This document shows positions 8,527 through 15,710 of a DNA stretch of 32,698 nucleotides, piece after piece. A model generated the notes under the pieces. That model was not told the origin of the DNA. It saw only the letters and a program-made list of their open reading frames with translations, and ran no database searches. The DNA comes from an uncultured Ruegeria sp. Its GTDB lineage: Bacteria > Pseudomonadota > Alphaproteobacteria > Rhodobacterales > Rhodobacteraceae. The DNA lies in the NCBI RefSeq assembly GCF_947504215.1, contig NZ_CANNGO010000023.1, positions 1 through 32,698 of the forward strand, given 5' to 3'. Numbering within the stretch: position 1 is the first letter of the stretch; every line of letters starts with the position of its first letter. The translations under genes and the position numbers were made by a program.

Positions 8527-9261
8527 ATGACGGATATCTTAGAAAGCCCGCTTACAAAGAAGTTACAAGTCTTCCTCGCCTTGTCTGACGATGAATTGGA
8601 CGTTTTGAAGCGTTTGCATCTGCGCCGCCGTTCCTTCATCGCGGGGCGTGATCTTGTGCATCAGGGGCAGTCGGATCAGGCCGCTTACATTCTGGCCGCT
8701 GGTTGGGTGTGTTCCTACAAGCTTCAGCCGGATGGAACCCGACAGATCGTAGACTTCCAGATACCAGGGGATTTTCTTGGATTGCGCAGCGTCCTTCTGC
8801 GCACCTCCGACCACAGTTTCGAACCGGTCACGGACATTCAGGCGGTGGAGGTTCTGGGGGGCGACCTTCTGGAAGCATTCGAGAAAACGCCTCGCCTGGC
8901 GGCAGCCGTTCTCTGGGCAGCATCACGGGACGAAGCCATGGTCGTCGAACACCTCGTTGGGGTTGGCCGACGCGCCGCAGATTCGCGCATGGCGCATTTC
9001 TTCTTGGAACTGGCGGAACGGCTGAGGCTGGTCGGAATGGGGAGCAAGAAAGGATTCGCTTGCCCTTTGACGCAGTACCATCTTGCTGATGCACTCGGCT
9101 TAAGCGCCATCCATGTGAACCGTGTTTTGAGGCAGCTTCGCGAAAAACGGCTGCTGACCTTTCAGGACGGCCGCGTGACGTTCGACGACTATGACGGATT
9201 GGTGGCCATTTCAGGTTTCGATACGGCGTATCTGGATCAGACCGGCCCACTTTTGAAATGA
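8527..9261 (+). CDS. Crp/Fnr-family transcriptional regulator (cassette A)
   Basis: This 244-aa DNA-binding protein has an N-terminal cyclic-nucleotide-binding-type beta-roll (about 20-135; RDLVHQGQSDQAAYILAAGW, then IPGDFLGL) and a C-terminal Crp-type winged helix (about 160-225; CPLTQYHLADALGLSAIHVN then RVLRQLRE, the recognition helix). No N-terminal cysteine cluster is present, so it is not an Fe-S FNR-type sensor; its ligand is unknown. ATG 8527 matches the paralogue start (SPLTKKL versus SPLTQKL) and has GAGG just upstream. It is divergent from the 80-aa gene with a 154-nt shared promoter region, and a strong terminator follows. I infer that it controls the divergent desaturase operon and perhaps other cassette genes. 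Confidence 0.9.
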   Translation: MTDILESPLTKKLQVFLALSDDELDVLKRLHLRRRSFIAGRDLVHQGQSDQAAYILAAGWVCSYKLQPDGTRQIVDFQIPGDFLGLRSVLLRTSDHSFEPVTDIQAVEVLGGDLLEAFEKTPRLAAAVLWAASRDEAMVVEHLVGVGRRAADSRMAHFFLELAERLRLVGMGSKKGFACPLTQYHLADALGLSAIHVNRVLRQLREKRLLTFQDGRVTFDDYDGLVAISGFDTAYLDQTGPLLK

Positions 9262-9264
9262 AGG

Positions 9265-9300
9265 AGGCCGCCCTTCGCTAAACTTGGGCGGCCTGATTTT
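9265..9300 (+). terminator. Rho-independent terminator of crp/fnr A
   Basis: A perfect 9-bp inverted repeat (AGGCCGCCC / GGGCGGCCT) with a 12-nt loop is followed by GATTTT. It begins three bases after the regulator's stop codon and lies between two convergent genes. Confidence 0.8.
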
Positions 9301-9304
9301 CTTC

Positions 9305-9343
9305 TAAGACGAGATAAGTCAGTAATAAGACGAGATAAGTCAG
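9305..9343. repeat. Tandem 18-bp direct repeat
   Basis: TAAGACGAGATAAGTCAG occurs at 9305-9322 and again at 9326-9343 (period 21). The second unit includes the stop codon of the frameshifted minus-strand gene. It is probably a slippage duplication. Confidence 0.75.
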
Positions 9344-9527
9344 ATAATCTCTTCTGCAGCCGCGTTGAGTTCCCTGTCCGTCTCGTCGTAGTTATTCGCC
9401 TCGTGCGCTTTCTCGGCAGCCTGGTAGTGTTCCAGCGCCCGATCTTTCTGGGACCGGCAGGTGCTTTGTCACAAGCTGCTTTGACCGAGGTCATCTTCTC
9501 GGTGACATTGGTTTGTTCAGGCGTCAT
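9340..9527 (-). pseudogene. Small charged protein, frameshifted (cassette A copy)
   Basis: The first 24 or so residues (MTPEQTNVTEKMTSVKAACD, then KAPAGPRK) match the intact 66-aa paralogue at 22000-22200 (MASVKAAWDKAPEGPKK). After GPRK, homology continues only in another frame (RALEHYQAAEKAHEAN, matching TALKHYQAAQSAHEAE) to a TGA at 9340-9342. The shift lies at an A-run (CCCAGAAAGATC), consistent with loss of one A. Total length is 62 codons plus 2 nt. It could be real decay, a sequencing error, or a recoding site; I call it a pseudogene. A GGAAAGGAC ribosome binding site and the upstream region are conserved with copy B. Confidence 0.65.
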
Positions 9528-9530
9528 TAG

Positions 9531-9851
9531 AATGTCCTTTCCTGGACATTCCGAGAATAGGAAACGCTGGGCAATGCGGCTCGTTTCAAGAACCGCACGC
9601 TTCACGCGCTTCTATTTTGCTCGGAAATGAGTGCCGCCGGAGATTCGGCAGGCACGAAGCCATGTACTCATCTTCTCCGCCCCGCAACACTGACGCAGGT
9701 TAGCTTGGGACAACCGAGAATCCTGCTGTCCGCTTGGGCATTGGCTGCCGTCGCCATGTTCTGGTTATGAATCCTGACCTTAGGGGCCGGTTCACATGTC
9801 AACGGGTGCGTTGAAGGTTTCGCCCGATGGTGAAGATTTATCCTGCTGGAG
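9531..9851. other. Intergenic region with a 16-bp repeat and a possible heat-shock promoter
   Basis: No gene is seen. A 16-mer, ACTGACGCAGGTTAGC, at 9689-9704 is identical to 22362-22377 of cassette B. On the minus strand at 9565-9590 a CTTGAAA ... CCCAGC pair with 12-nt spacing resembles a sigma-32-type promoter upstream of the frameshifted gene. Copy B lacks this pair, so I give it little weight. Confidence 0.35.
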
Positions 9852-10250
9852 TCAGGTGGTGGGGGTTTGCTGATGTGACAGCCGCAGCCACCGACCGTTG
9901 TCCAGCAAATATGTGGACGCGCAGAGCGCCTCATAGATTGGTGAACCCGACTTCTCCGCGAAAACGCGGTAGGCGAGCACCGCAACGGCCGCTTGCCTGA
10001 TATGGCTGCGGTCTCTCATTTCCACTGTTCGCCAGCCCGTGTTTTTCTTCATATGCTCCAGAATCTGTCCGCCCTGAAGGATGCCTGGCGGATAGGGAAG
10101 TATCATCATTGCATTTTTTGCAGTCACGGTGCGAGCGCTATCCGCGCCGCTGGTCCAGTACCGCGCCTCCAGATCCCAGAGGATCGCATTGTCATGACCG
10201 GGCGTGCCGCCCTGCCTGCGGTCGCCGTCTTGTGCTTTGCCCAAGGTCAT
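9852..10250 (-). CDS. NTF2-like (SnoaL/DUF4440-type) protein, 132 aa
   Basis: This soluble alpha+beta protein contains LWDLEARYWTSGADSARTV, a middle KNTGWRTVEMRDRSHIRQ, and a C-terminal AVLAYRVFAE...YEALCASTYLL..GRWLRLSHQQTP. That pattern resembles the cone-shaped NTF2-like fold used by small ligand-binding proteins and enzymes. No catalytic residues can be assigned. Its ATG (10248-10250) overlaps the TGA of the preceding 10247-10666 gene as ATGA, so translation is probably coupled. Cassette B has no counterpart after its homologue of the upstream gene, so the gene was either lost from B or gained by A. Fold assignment is from memory of the family pattern. Confidence 0.7.
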   Translation of the reverse strand: MTLGKAQDGDRRQGGTPGHDNAILWDLEARYWTSGADSARTVTAKNAMMILPYPPGILQGGQILEHMKKNTGWRTVEMRDRSHIRQAAVAVLAYRVFAEKSGSPIYEALCASTYLLDNGRWLRLSHQQTPTT

Positions 10251-10666
10251 TGGCCCGTTCCCGGAGTGCCTGCGAGTATTAACTGCACAATCAGAAGGAA
10301 GATCGTCAGTACCGCCCATATCAATCCAGGAAAATTTACCGGCCGGTTTTCCGCGCCACCAGAAACAGCCCTTAAACGCTTGCGGCGTTTGGGAAGAAGA
10401 CGGGTCAGTTCCCGCGCGACCGATCTGTAATCCTGTTTGAGTTCGGGCACGTCACGGAATTGCGACAACAGCATCTCCAGTCGCGAACCAGCGGCCTCTT
10501 CCTCCAAAGCGGCAAGCGCGGCTGCCTCTTCCCAAGGTTCGAGTTCTAGCCTTGCAAGGGCCGAAAGTACCGTAACAGCATTGCCCTTCCGATCCTCACC
10601 AACGAAGGCTTGCAAAAACCGATCGAACTCAGGGCTATGCGGGTAAAGAATGCCACCTGCGGGCAT
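10247..10666 (-). CDS. C-terminally membrane-anchored protein of unknown function (cassette A)
   Basis: This 139-aa protein has a soluble helical N-terminal part (VTVLSALARLELEPWEEAAA, then LSQFRDVPEL), a basic stretch (LLPKRRKRLR) and a single C-terminal membrane helix (about 115-133, LIWAVLTIFLLIVQLILAG). Its paralogue at 22373-22789 shares VTVLSALARL.LEPW.EA, RDVP.L and LLPKR. The topology suggests a tail-anchored inner-membrane protein with a cytoplasmic domain. I chose the ATG at 10666 because AAGGAGG lies 8 nt upstream; an ATG two codons earlier sits too close. It is the first gene of a two-gene operon with the NTF2-like gene. The function is unknown. Confidence 0.75.
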   Translation of the reverse strand: MPAGGILYPHSPEFDRFLQAFVGEDRKGNAVTVLSALARLELEPWEEAAALAALEEEAAGSRLEMLLSQFRDVPELKQDYRSVARELTRLLPKRRKRLRAVSGGAENRPVNFPGLIWAVLTIFLLIVQLILAGTPGTGQ

Positions 10667-11015
10667 CACCATTTCCTCCTTTTCAGTGTTTTCGGATCTT
10701 GGGAGCGAACGTGCCGACGGACCGGGGCCTCCTCTGGCAAGATCAAAATGTTTCGGATTGTTTCGATCATACCCGCATCGCCTGGAGCACGCGCTGACGC
10801 AGATCAGCCGGTGTCCAAACCTCTGAAGTCAAGCATCAGGGGAGCTCCAAGGTTCGCCGGCACTGCCCAGGGCCCAGCGGCGCTAACATGGGTCAGCGCG
10901 CATCGCCCGGTTCTGGGATAATGTATGATGACCGCAAATGCAGGCTACCTCTCTGCAATCAGGATACGGCAGCCCTTGCAGCGCGGAAGGCACGTATACA
11001 TCGCGGAGACCGGGG
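10667..11015. other. Divergent intergenic region
   Basis: About 350 bp separate the minus-strand membrane gene from the rightward operon. It must contain promoters for both, but I could not pick a convincing -35/-10 pair or operator. The frame open upstream of 11016 looks non-coding. Confidence 0.4.
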
Positions 11016-11282
11016 ATGGCGCTGCGTTCAATCAGATCCACCGTGACCTTCCCGCGCCCGTTTGCCCTATCCGGATATTCGGACGAGCTGCCTGCCGGTG
11101 AATACGAAGTATTGGTTGAGGAAGAACTTATCGAGACGCTGAGTTTCACGGAATACCGCAGAACAGCGATTTTCCTGACCATAAACGGCAAGGGATGTTC
11201 GCTGGGCCGAACAGAAATGCGGCCAATTACCTGGACCGACCTGGAAACGGCACTTGGCCACGGCATTCAATGTGACACCTGA
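11016..11282 (+). CDS. LPAGEYE-domain protein, short form, 88 aa (cassette A)
   Basis: The protein reads MALRSIRSTVTFPRPFALSG, then DELPAGEYEVLVEEELIE and a beta-rich remainder (EYRRTAIFLTI, then DLETAL). The LPAGEYE core also occurs in the longer proteins at 12191-12682 and 24505-25026, so this is a small domain family with two members per cassette. The direct paralogue is 23135-23386. ATG 11016 is chosen by alignment with that copy and a GGAG 7 nt upstream. It is first in a rightward operon leading to the single-helix membrane protein 38 nt downstream. There is no signal peptide or helix; it is predicted small, beta-rich and cytoplasmic. The function is unknown. Confidence 0.8.
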   Translation: MALRSIRSTVTFPRPFALSGYSDELPAGEYEVLVEEELIETLSFTEYRRTAIFLTINGKGCSLGRTEMRPITWTDLETALGHGIQCDT

Positions 11283-11285
11283 AGA

Positions 11286-11313
11286 TAGCGAGGCGGCGCT
11301 TTGCCGCTGGAGG
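11286..11313 (+). promoter_or_regulatory. Conserved leader hairpin, copy A
   Basis: The stem GCGGC/GCCGC with loop GCTTT lies directly before the GGAGGA ribosome binding site of the next gene. The sequence ATAGCGARGCGGCGCTTT, then CCGCTGGAGGA, is nearly identical at 23410-23439, although flanking non-coding sequence has diverged. It may be a translational control element. Confidence 0.5.
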
Positions 11314-11320
11314 AACTACA

Positions 11321-11707
11321 ATGAACACTCCCGAATGGCTTAAACCCGGCCTCTACGGTGCCGTCATCGGCGCGGTACTTGTTAGTGTAGCTGGATTTTC
11401 TTGGGGCGGCTGGGTAACCGGCCGAACCTCGAACGACAGGTCCGTGGCTATGGCCCGTGAACATGTTGCCACCGCATTGGTGCCTGTCTGTCTGGACATG
11501 GCCCGGTCCGATCCGGAACGGGCTGCCAAGATGGCGGCGATCCGGGCAGCCTCTACCTTCCGGCAGCGAGAGGCCCTCATGACGGCTGGCTGGGCGACGG
11601 TACCAGGCACAGAGACCCCGAACCGGGACATCGCGCAAGCCTGCCTTGCAGCCCTTGACGTAAACAAGTCACCGGAGCGTCCGGAAAACACGATCAATGA
11701 AGGATGA
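11321..11707 (+). CDS. Single-pass membrane protein of unknown function (cassette A)
   Basis: This 128-aa protein begins NTPEWLKPGLYGAVIGAVLV, with one membrane helix at about residues 10-32 that carries a GFSWGGW motif. A conserved periplasmic or cytoplasmic helical domain follows, with MAREHVATALVPVCLDMAR, KMAAIRAASTF and a C-terminal GTETPNRDIAQACLAAL. The paralogue 23446-23799 keeps all these blocks, including the single CLD/CHD cysteine and the final AC. This family is, to my memory, widespread as a hypothetical protein in Alphaproteobacteria. GGAGG lies 8 nt upstream of ATG. Its stop overlaps the next start as ATGA, implying coupling. The function is unknown. Confidence 0.8.
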   Translation: MNTPEWLKPGLYGAVIGAVLVSVAGFSWGGWVTGRTSNDRSVAMAREHVATALVPVCLDMARSDPERAAKMAAIRAASTFRQREALMTAGWATVPGTETPNRDIAQACLAALDVNKSPERPENTINEG

Positions 11708-12174
11708 GCAGCGCCATGTCACCACCTCTGCCTGAAACAACCGATCTTGATCGGCGCGTTCTAGCCCATGAACGGGTTCTCCAGTCGCTCATTGCTTACA
11801 TGTCCCACACGGAACCGCGTTTTCTTGAGCACCTGAAGAAGCGTTTTGTTGAGCCGATGGCCATGGTGCGGCACGAGCATGACCACCGGAACGCGGATGA
11901 CTACGCGGAGGAGTTTATTCGCGCCGTGATGGTCCTTGGAGAAACGCAATTGCCAAAGGCGGCAAGCTCCAGCGTACTCGTTAAGCCATTGCACCAACCG
12001 GAACAGAGACAAACATCGGCACACCCCTATTATCCCACTGCGCAGGCTGATCGTGTCCGTGTCAGAGAGAGGAATGGGATCTGGGAGGTCAAGGTGGATG
12101 GCGTATTCCACGGGGACTACCACGACAAGGGCAATGCTCTGGCAGCCGCAGCTTTGGCGCGCTTGTCGCTTTGA
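11704..12174 (+). CDS. Protein with C-terminal DUF2188-like domain, 156 aa
   Basis: The N-terminal half is helical and charged (VLQSLIAYMSHTEPRFLEHL, then KKRFVEP). The C-terminal 40 residues (VRERNGIWEVKVDGVFHGDY, then KGNALAAAALAR) resemble DUF2188, a short beta-beta-alpha unit found in small stress-associated proteins. The start overlaps the previous stop (ATGA); a second ATG at 11716 is possible. It is co-transcribed between the membrane protein and the 163-aa LPAGEYE protein, 16 nt upstream of the latter. Cassette B has no counterpart: 23800-24504 shows no trace of it. The function is unknown and the domain call is tentative. Confidence 0.7.
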   Translation: MSSAMSPPLPETTDLDRRVLAHERVLQSLIAYMSHTEPRFLEHLKKRFVEPMAMVRHEHDHRNADDYAEEFIRAVMVLGETQLPKAASSSVLVKPLHQPEQRQTSAHPYYPTAQADRVRVRERNGIWEVKVDGVFHGDYHDKGNALAAAALARLSL

Positions 12175-12190
12175 TGAGAGGACTTCTCCT

Positions 12191-12682
12191 ATGAACGAGC
12201 TAGTCAGAAAGTCAATTGCGGTTTTCGCCCGGCCTTTCAGTGTGCCTGACTTCGACGAGAGGCTTCCGGCAGGAGAGTATGACATTGAAACGGAACTGTG
12301 TTCACCACCCGACCAGCTGCACCCGGAAGCCTGGAAAGCATCTGTAGCGGTGAGGCTGCATTCTCGGGCATCCCACCCCGGCCTGGCGAGAACCTTGACC
12401 GTTTCACTGGCCGACCTCGATGACGCCCTGGCAAAGGACAAGCTGACCGGAAAAGATCTGGCCGAAATTTTCCTCGAAGAAATGCTGGCAGACCCGATGG
12501 TTCGGCTGGTGATGGAGGCCGACGGTGTTTCCGAGATGCAGCTTCGGCATCTCTACGCGGGCGGGCGCGCATCTCAGGCGGACAAAGAGACATGGGATGC
12601 GGATACAACAGGTACATCGCCACAAGAAAACTCACAAATACAGGCTGCTGAGAACGAAGGAATGCCGACACAGAGGGAATAA
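12191..12682 (+). CDS. LPAGEYE-domain protein, long form, 163 aa (cassette A)
   Basis: The N-terminal domain (IAVFARPFSVPDFDERLPAG, then EYDIETELCSPP) is related to the 88-aa product of 11016-11282. A middle region follows (PEAWKASVAVRL..RASHPGLARTLTV), and a helical C-terminal domain (FLEEMLADPMVRLVMEADGV, then LRHLYAGGR). The last 30 or so residues are polar and end in AENEGMPTQ. The paralogue 24505-25026 conserves every block including the NAENEGMP-like tail, which suggests that the tail matters. GAGGA lies 8 nt upstream of ATG 12191. It is the last small gene before hflK, 75 nt away. It is predicted soluble; the function is unknown. Confidence 0.8.
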   Translation: MNELVRKSIAVFARPFSVPDFDERLPAGEYDIETELCSPPDQLHPEAWKASVAVRLHSRASHPGLARTLTVSLADLDDALAKDKLTGKDLAEIFLEEMLADPMVRLVMEADGVSEMQLRHLYAGGRASQADKETWDADTTGTSPQENSQIQAAENEGMPTQRE

Positions 12683-12757
12683 GACACGTGGATCCACCCC
12701 GCCGACCGCCAAGGTCTGCGCCGAGTGCCGGTTCGCACGAGCAAGGGAGAAAACGAT

Positions 12758-13825
12758 ATGCCCGACCAGAACGGCGGCCCGGAAGACCGTGGGCCATGGC
12801 AAAGCAAACAGAATAACAATCCTCCCGAGATTGACGATCTTCTTCGTCAAGGCCGCGACCGCCTGAGCGGATTACTCCCTGAAGGGCGGCCGCCTCTGAG
12901 AGGGGTACTGGTTGCAGGAGCGATAGTCTTGGCGGCGGTTGCAGCCTGGTCTTCTTATTACACAGTCCCGAGCGACTCGGTCGCCGTTGTCCAGCGTTTC
13001 GGCAAATACATTGCTGAGGTTCCGCCTGGCCTGCATTTCAAATTCCCGTTTGGCATCGACGTTGCCACACTGGTGCCCGTGAAACGGCAACTGAAGCAGG
13101 AATTCGGATTCACCACGCCGGGCAGGAGTGATCCCTTCCAAAGCCCGTCAGACGGCCGACGTGAAACCGAAATGGTTACGGGAGATCTGAACGCCGCGCT
13201 TGTGGAATGGGTGGTGCAGTACCGGATCTCGGACCCCCTGAAGTTCCTGTTCGAGGTACGCGAGCCAAGCGCGACTTTGCGCTACGTCTCTGAGTCGGTG
13301 ATGCGCGAGGTCGTTGGAGACCGCACGGTCGACGAGGTCATCACCATCGGCCGGCAGGAGATTGAGAGCGAGGCACTTTTTAAGATGCAGGCTCTGTCCA
13401 CGAAGTACGCCATGGGCATCAGCATCGACCAGGTGCAGCTGAAAAACATCAACCCGCCGGGACCCGTTCAGGCGTCGTTTAATGAGGTCAACCAGGCCCA
13501 GCAGGAAAAGGAACGCCTGATCAATGAGGCGCGCCGCGAATATAACAAAGTCATTCCGCTGGCCGAGGGCGAGAAAGATCAGCGGATCCGCGAGGCCGAC
13601 GGCTATCGCCTGAAACGGATCAACGAGGCGGAAGGCGACGCCGCGCGGTTCACCGCGCTTTTGGCCGAATACGTCAAGGCACCAGAGGTCACGAGGCGGC
13701 GGATATACATAGAAACACTGCAGGATGTTCTGCCCACAATCCTGTCAAAAATCATTGTCGAAGGATCGACTGCGAGCATCCTGCCGCTTTTGAACCTCGA
13801 CAGGCTTCAGGAGGATCCGTCATGA
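12758..13825 (+). CDS. hflK: HflK, SPFH/Band 7 subunit of the FtsH modulator complex
   Basis: HflK with HflC forms a large membrane-anchored periplasmic cage that modulates the AAA+ protease FtsH in membrane protein quality control. This 355-aa copy has a Pro/Gln-rich cytoplasmic N-terminus, one membrane helix at about 47-66, and the Band 7 domain beginning VPSDSVAVVQRFGKYIAEVP, with the HflK-typical PPGLHFKFPFGID. The long helical region (KERLINEARREYNKVIPLAE) then continues to a short C-terminus. It is somewhat shorter than the 419-aa E. coli protein. ATG 12758 has AGGGAGA upstream. It overlaps hflC as ATGA, the usual hflKC arrangement. No hflX, hfq or ftsH is in the window, so this is an accessory copy. 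Confidence 0.92.
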   Translation: MPDQNGGPEDRGPWQSKQNNNPPEIDDLLRQGRDRLSGLLPEGRPPLRGVLVAGAIVLAAVAAWSSYYTVPSDSVAVVQRFGKYIAEVPPGLHFKFPFGIDVATLVPVKRQLKQEFGFTTPGRSDPFQSPSDGRRETEMVTGDLNAALVEWVVQYRISDPLKFLFEVREPSATLRYVSESVMREVVGDRTVDEVITIGRQEIESEALFKMQALSTKYAMGISIDQVQLKNINPPGPVQASFNEVNQAQQEKERLINEARREYNKVIPLAEGEKDQRIREADGYRLKRINEAEGDAARFTALLAEYVKAPEVTRRRIYIETLQDVLPTILSKIIVEGSTASILPLLNLDRLQEDPS

Positions 13826-14841
13826 ACATCAGACTGGGTCTCATTGCAGGGATTGCGGCTGCAGTTGGCGTGATTGCCTCCTGTTCCCTCTACACAGTTG
13901 GCGAAGTCGAACAGGCCATTATCACCCAATTCGGCAAACCCGTGGGAGAACCAGTTATAACGGCCGGTTTAAAGCTAAAGCTGCCCATCGTTCAGGAGGT
14001 CAACCGGATCGACCGCCGGGTTCTTGAGTGGGATGGCAATCCGTCCGACATGCCCACCAAGGACAAGCTCTACATTTCCGTCGATCTGTTTGCCCGCTGG
14101 AAGATCACCGACCCGTTGCAGTATTTTCTGCGGCTGCGCGACGAGCGCAGCGCGCAATCCCGTCTGGACGATATTCTCGGCAGCGAAACCCGCAATGCCG
14201 TCGCCAAACACGAGTTGATAGAGATCATCCGGACCACGAAGGGCCGGATCCCATTGCGGGACACGCTTCTAACCGATGAGGAGCGTGCGCAGGACATAGG
14301 TTCTCTGGTTCCAATCCAGAAAGGCCGGGCACTTGTGGAACAAGAGATTTTCGCAGCCGCCTCAGAGAAGGTTCGTGTTTTTGGGATCGAGCTTCTCGAT
14401 ATCCGTTTCAAGCGGATCAACTACAACGAGAGTGTGCGTCCGAAGATCTATGACCGCATGATCTCCGAGCGCCGCCAGATCGCTGAACGTTTTCTTTCCG
14501 AAGGCAATGGCGAAGCCGCGCGAATTCGCGGCAACCGGGTTCGCGATCTGAACAAGATACAATCTGAAGCGTATCGCGCCGTCGAGGAAATCCGCGGCGT
14601 GGCTGACGCCTCGGCGGCTGCGATCTACGCAAAAGCCTACAACATCGACGCCCAAGCAGCCGAATTCTATGCGTTTACCCGGACAATGCAGGCCTACAAG
14701 GACATGATTTCAGGCGGAACGACGCTGGTCCTGACAACCGATAGCGAACTTTTCAGGTTTCTGAGAGGAATGGAGGCCGGAGAGCCGTCTGGAAGTACAT
14801 CTCCTCCCCCTCCCGGCCTGACGGCTGCGGCCGAACGCTGA
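13822..14841 (+). CDS. hflC: HflC, SPFH/Band 7 partner of HflK
   Basis: The 339-aa protein has an N-terminal membrane helix (about 4-22) leading to YTVGEVEQAIITQFGKPVGE, the start of the Band 7 domain. HflC signatures include WDGNPSDMPTKDKLYISVD, FARWKITDPL and the coiled region RMISERRQIAERFLSEGNGE. The C-terminal alanine-rich helix and the FYAFTRTMQAYKDMI segment, then LVLTTDSELFRFL, match the family end. The start overlaps the hflK stop, so the two are coupled and probably made in near-equal amounts, as the hetero-oligomeric cage requires. It presumably acts on the chromosomal FtsH. A Pro-rich tail of about 20 residues follows the conserved end. Confidence 0.92.
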   Translation: MNIRLGLIAGIAAAVGVIASCSLYTVGEVEQAIITQFGKPVGEPVITAGLKLKLPIVQEVNRIDRRVLEWDGNPSDMPTKDKLYISVDLFARWKITDPLQYFLRLRDERSAQSRLDDILGSETRNAVAKHELIEIIRTTKGRIPLRDTLLTDEERAQDIGSLVPIQKGRALVEQEIFAAASEKVRVFGIELLDIRFKRINYNESVRPKIYDRMISERRQIAERFLSEGNGEAARIRGNRVRDLNKIQSEAYRAVEEIRGVADASAAAIYAKAYNIDAQAAEFYAFTRTMQAYKDMISGGTTLVLTTDSELFRFLRGMEAGEPSGSTSPPPPGLTAAAER

Positions 14842-14860
14842 TGAATCGGAGGACAAAGAG

Positions 14861-15169
14861 ATGACGGAAGAACCGGTGGATTTAGACGAAACGCGAAGCG
14901 CCGAACGCCAGATTGCGACCGACACCCGATGCCGCAAACGCGGTGTTTGGGAGCAAACGCCATCCACACCATCCGCGTTTAATAGGTTCAAAGTTTTGGG
15001 TTTTCGGCACGTGCATCCGCCGCAAACGCAAAAGTCCAGTTTGTCCGTTGAAATCACCCCGCGTCTTATCGGTACGCATAGGGCACAACGAATGGCAACT
15101 GGTTTACATGTTCACTATTTGTTTTTCATGACGCCCAAATATGCACGCTCGGGTCAGTTGGGCCAATAA
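14861..15169 (+). CDS. Probably truncated frame after hflC
   Basis: ATG 14861 has an excellent GGAGG site 9 nt upstream and lies 19 nt after hflC, as expected for a third operon gene. The first 35 or so residues (MTEEPVDLDETRSAERQIAT, then DTRCRKRGVWEQ) look like genuine protein. The rest, including HVHPPQTQKSS, does not, and lies in poorly coding sequence. I read this as the preserved 5' end of a gene whose body was replaced or deleted. I cannot name the original gene. Confidence 0.35.
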   Translation: MTEEPVDLDETRSAERQIATDTRCRKRGVWEQTPSTPSAFNRFKVLGFRHVHPPQTQKSSLSVEITPRLIGTHRAQRMATGLHVHYLFFMTPKYARSGQLGQ

Positions 15170-15494
15170 AGAAAAACGTTGCGCCTTGTGGCGGAATTTG
15201 ACCGACTGTCCCGCGAATAGCGGATTGGCCCGCAAATCGTGAGTTCGCTGACTTCGACGTTTTGCACCTGCGACGAATGTCCGAAAATTGGGCTGCGACC
15301 GCAGCATCGAATTACCGTGGCCAACGGCAGGAATGGGCCGTGTGCGAATTCAAAACCATCTAGCCTAAATGGCCGATGCTGTGAGTACGACGATTATCCT
15401 CCGGCCCCACCTGCAACCGGTATGCTGTACAATCTAGGACAAGATCGCTATTCAGCCTGTTCCTGCAAATCATTGCAAACTTCAGACTAGAAAG
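15170..15494. other. Intergenic region, no supportable gene
   Basis: Frames open on both strands here have no ribosome binding site or recognisable domain. The promoter of rpsU should lie near its right end; TACAAT at 15428-15433 could be a -10 element but has no clear -35. Confidence 0.3.
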
Positions 15495-15508
15495 GTGGTG
15501 TAAACCAC
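15495..15508 (+). promoter_or_regulatory. Hairpin over the rpsU ribosome binding site
   Basis: GTGGT and ACCAC flank a GTAA loop immediately before the ATG, and the left arm overlaps the AAAGGTGGT Shine-Dalgarno sequence. If it folds, it would partly hide the site, which suggests translational regulation. Confidence 0.4.
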
Positions 15509-15688
15509 ATGCAGGTTAGTGTTCGCGACAACAATGTTGATCAGGCCCTTCGGGTTCTTAAGAAAAAGCTCCAGAAGGAAGGCGTTTTCCGTGAAATGAA
15601 GCTCAAGCAACATTTCGAGAAACCGTCCGAGAAAAACGCGCGCCAGAAAGCTGGCACGCAAGAAGTTGGAACGCGAAGGATGATGTAA
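15509..15688 (+). CDS. rpsU: Ribosomal protein bS21, altered C-terminus
   Basis: bS21 is a small basic 30S subunit protein that acts in initiation near the anti-Shine-Dalgarno end of 16S rRNA. Residues 1-42 ([20 protein letters not shown], then [11 protein letters not shown]) match alphaproteobacterial S21 closely. After EK the frame gives [16 protein letters not shown], whereas another frame reads [13 protein letters not shown] then TGA, the normal S21 ending. A short deletion plus frameshift has therefore replaced the basic C-terminal helix; the product is 59 aa instead of about 68. It may still bind through its N-terminal part or be decaying. It is an extra copy, presumably beside a chromosomal one. 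A terminator follows. Confidence 0.8.
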   Translation: MQVSVRDNNVDQALRVLKKKLQKEGVFREMKLKQHFEKPSEKNARQKAGTQEVGTRRMM

Positions 15689-15710
15689 TCATTCCTCGAT
15701 GCTGAAAAAC

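Noticed and set aside
15104..15307. Minus-strand 67-codon frame
   Set aside because: No start signal and no domain; it seems to be non-coding sequence between hflC and rpsU.
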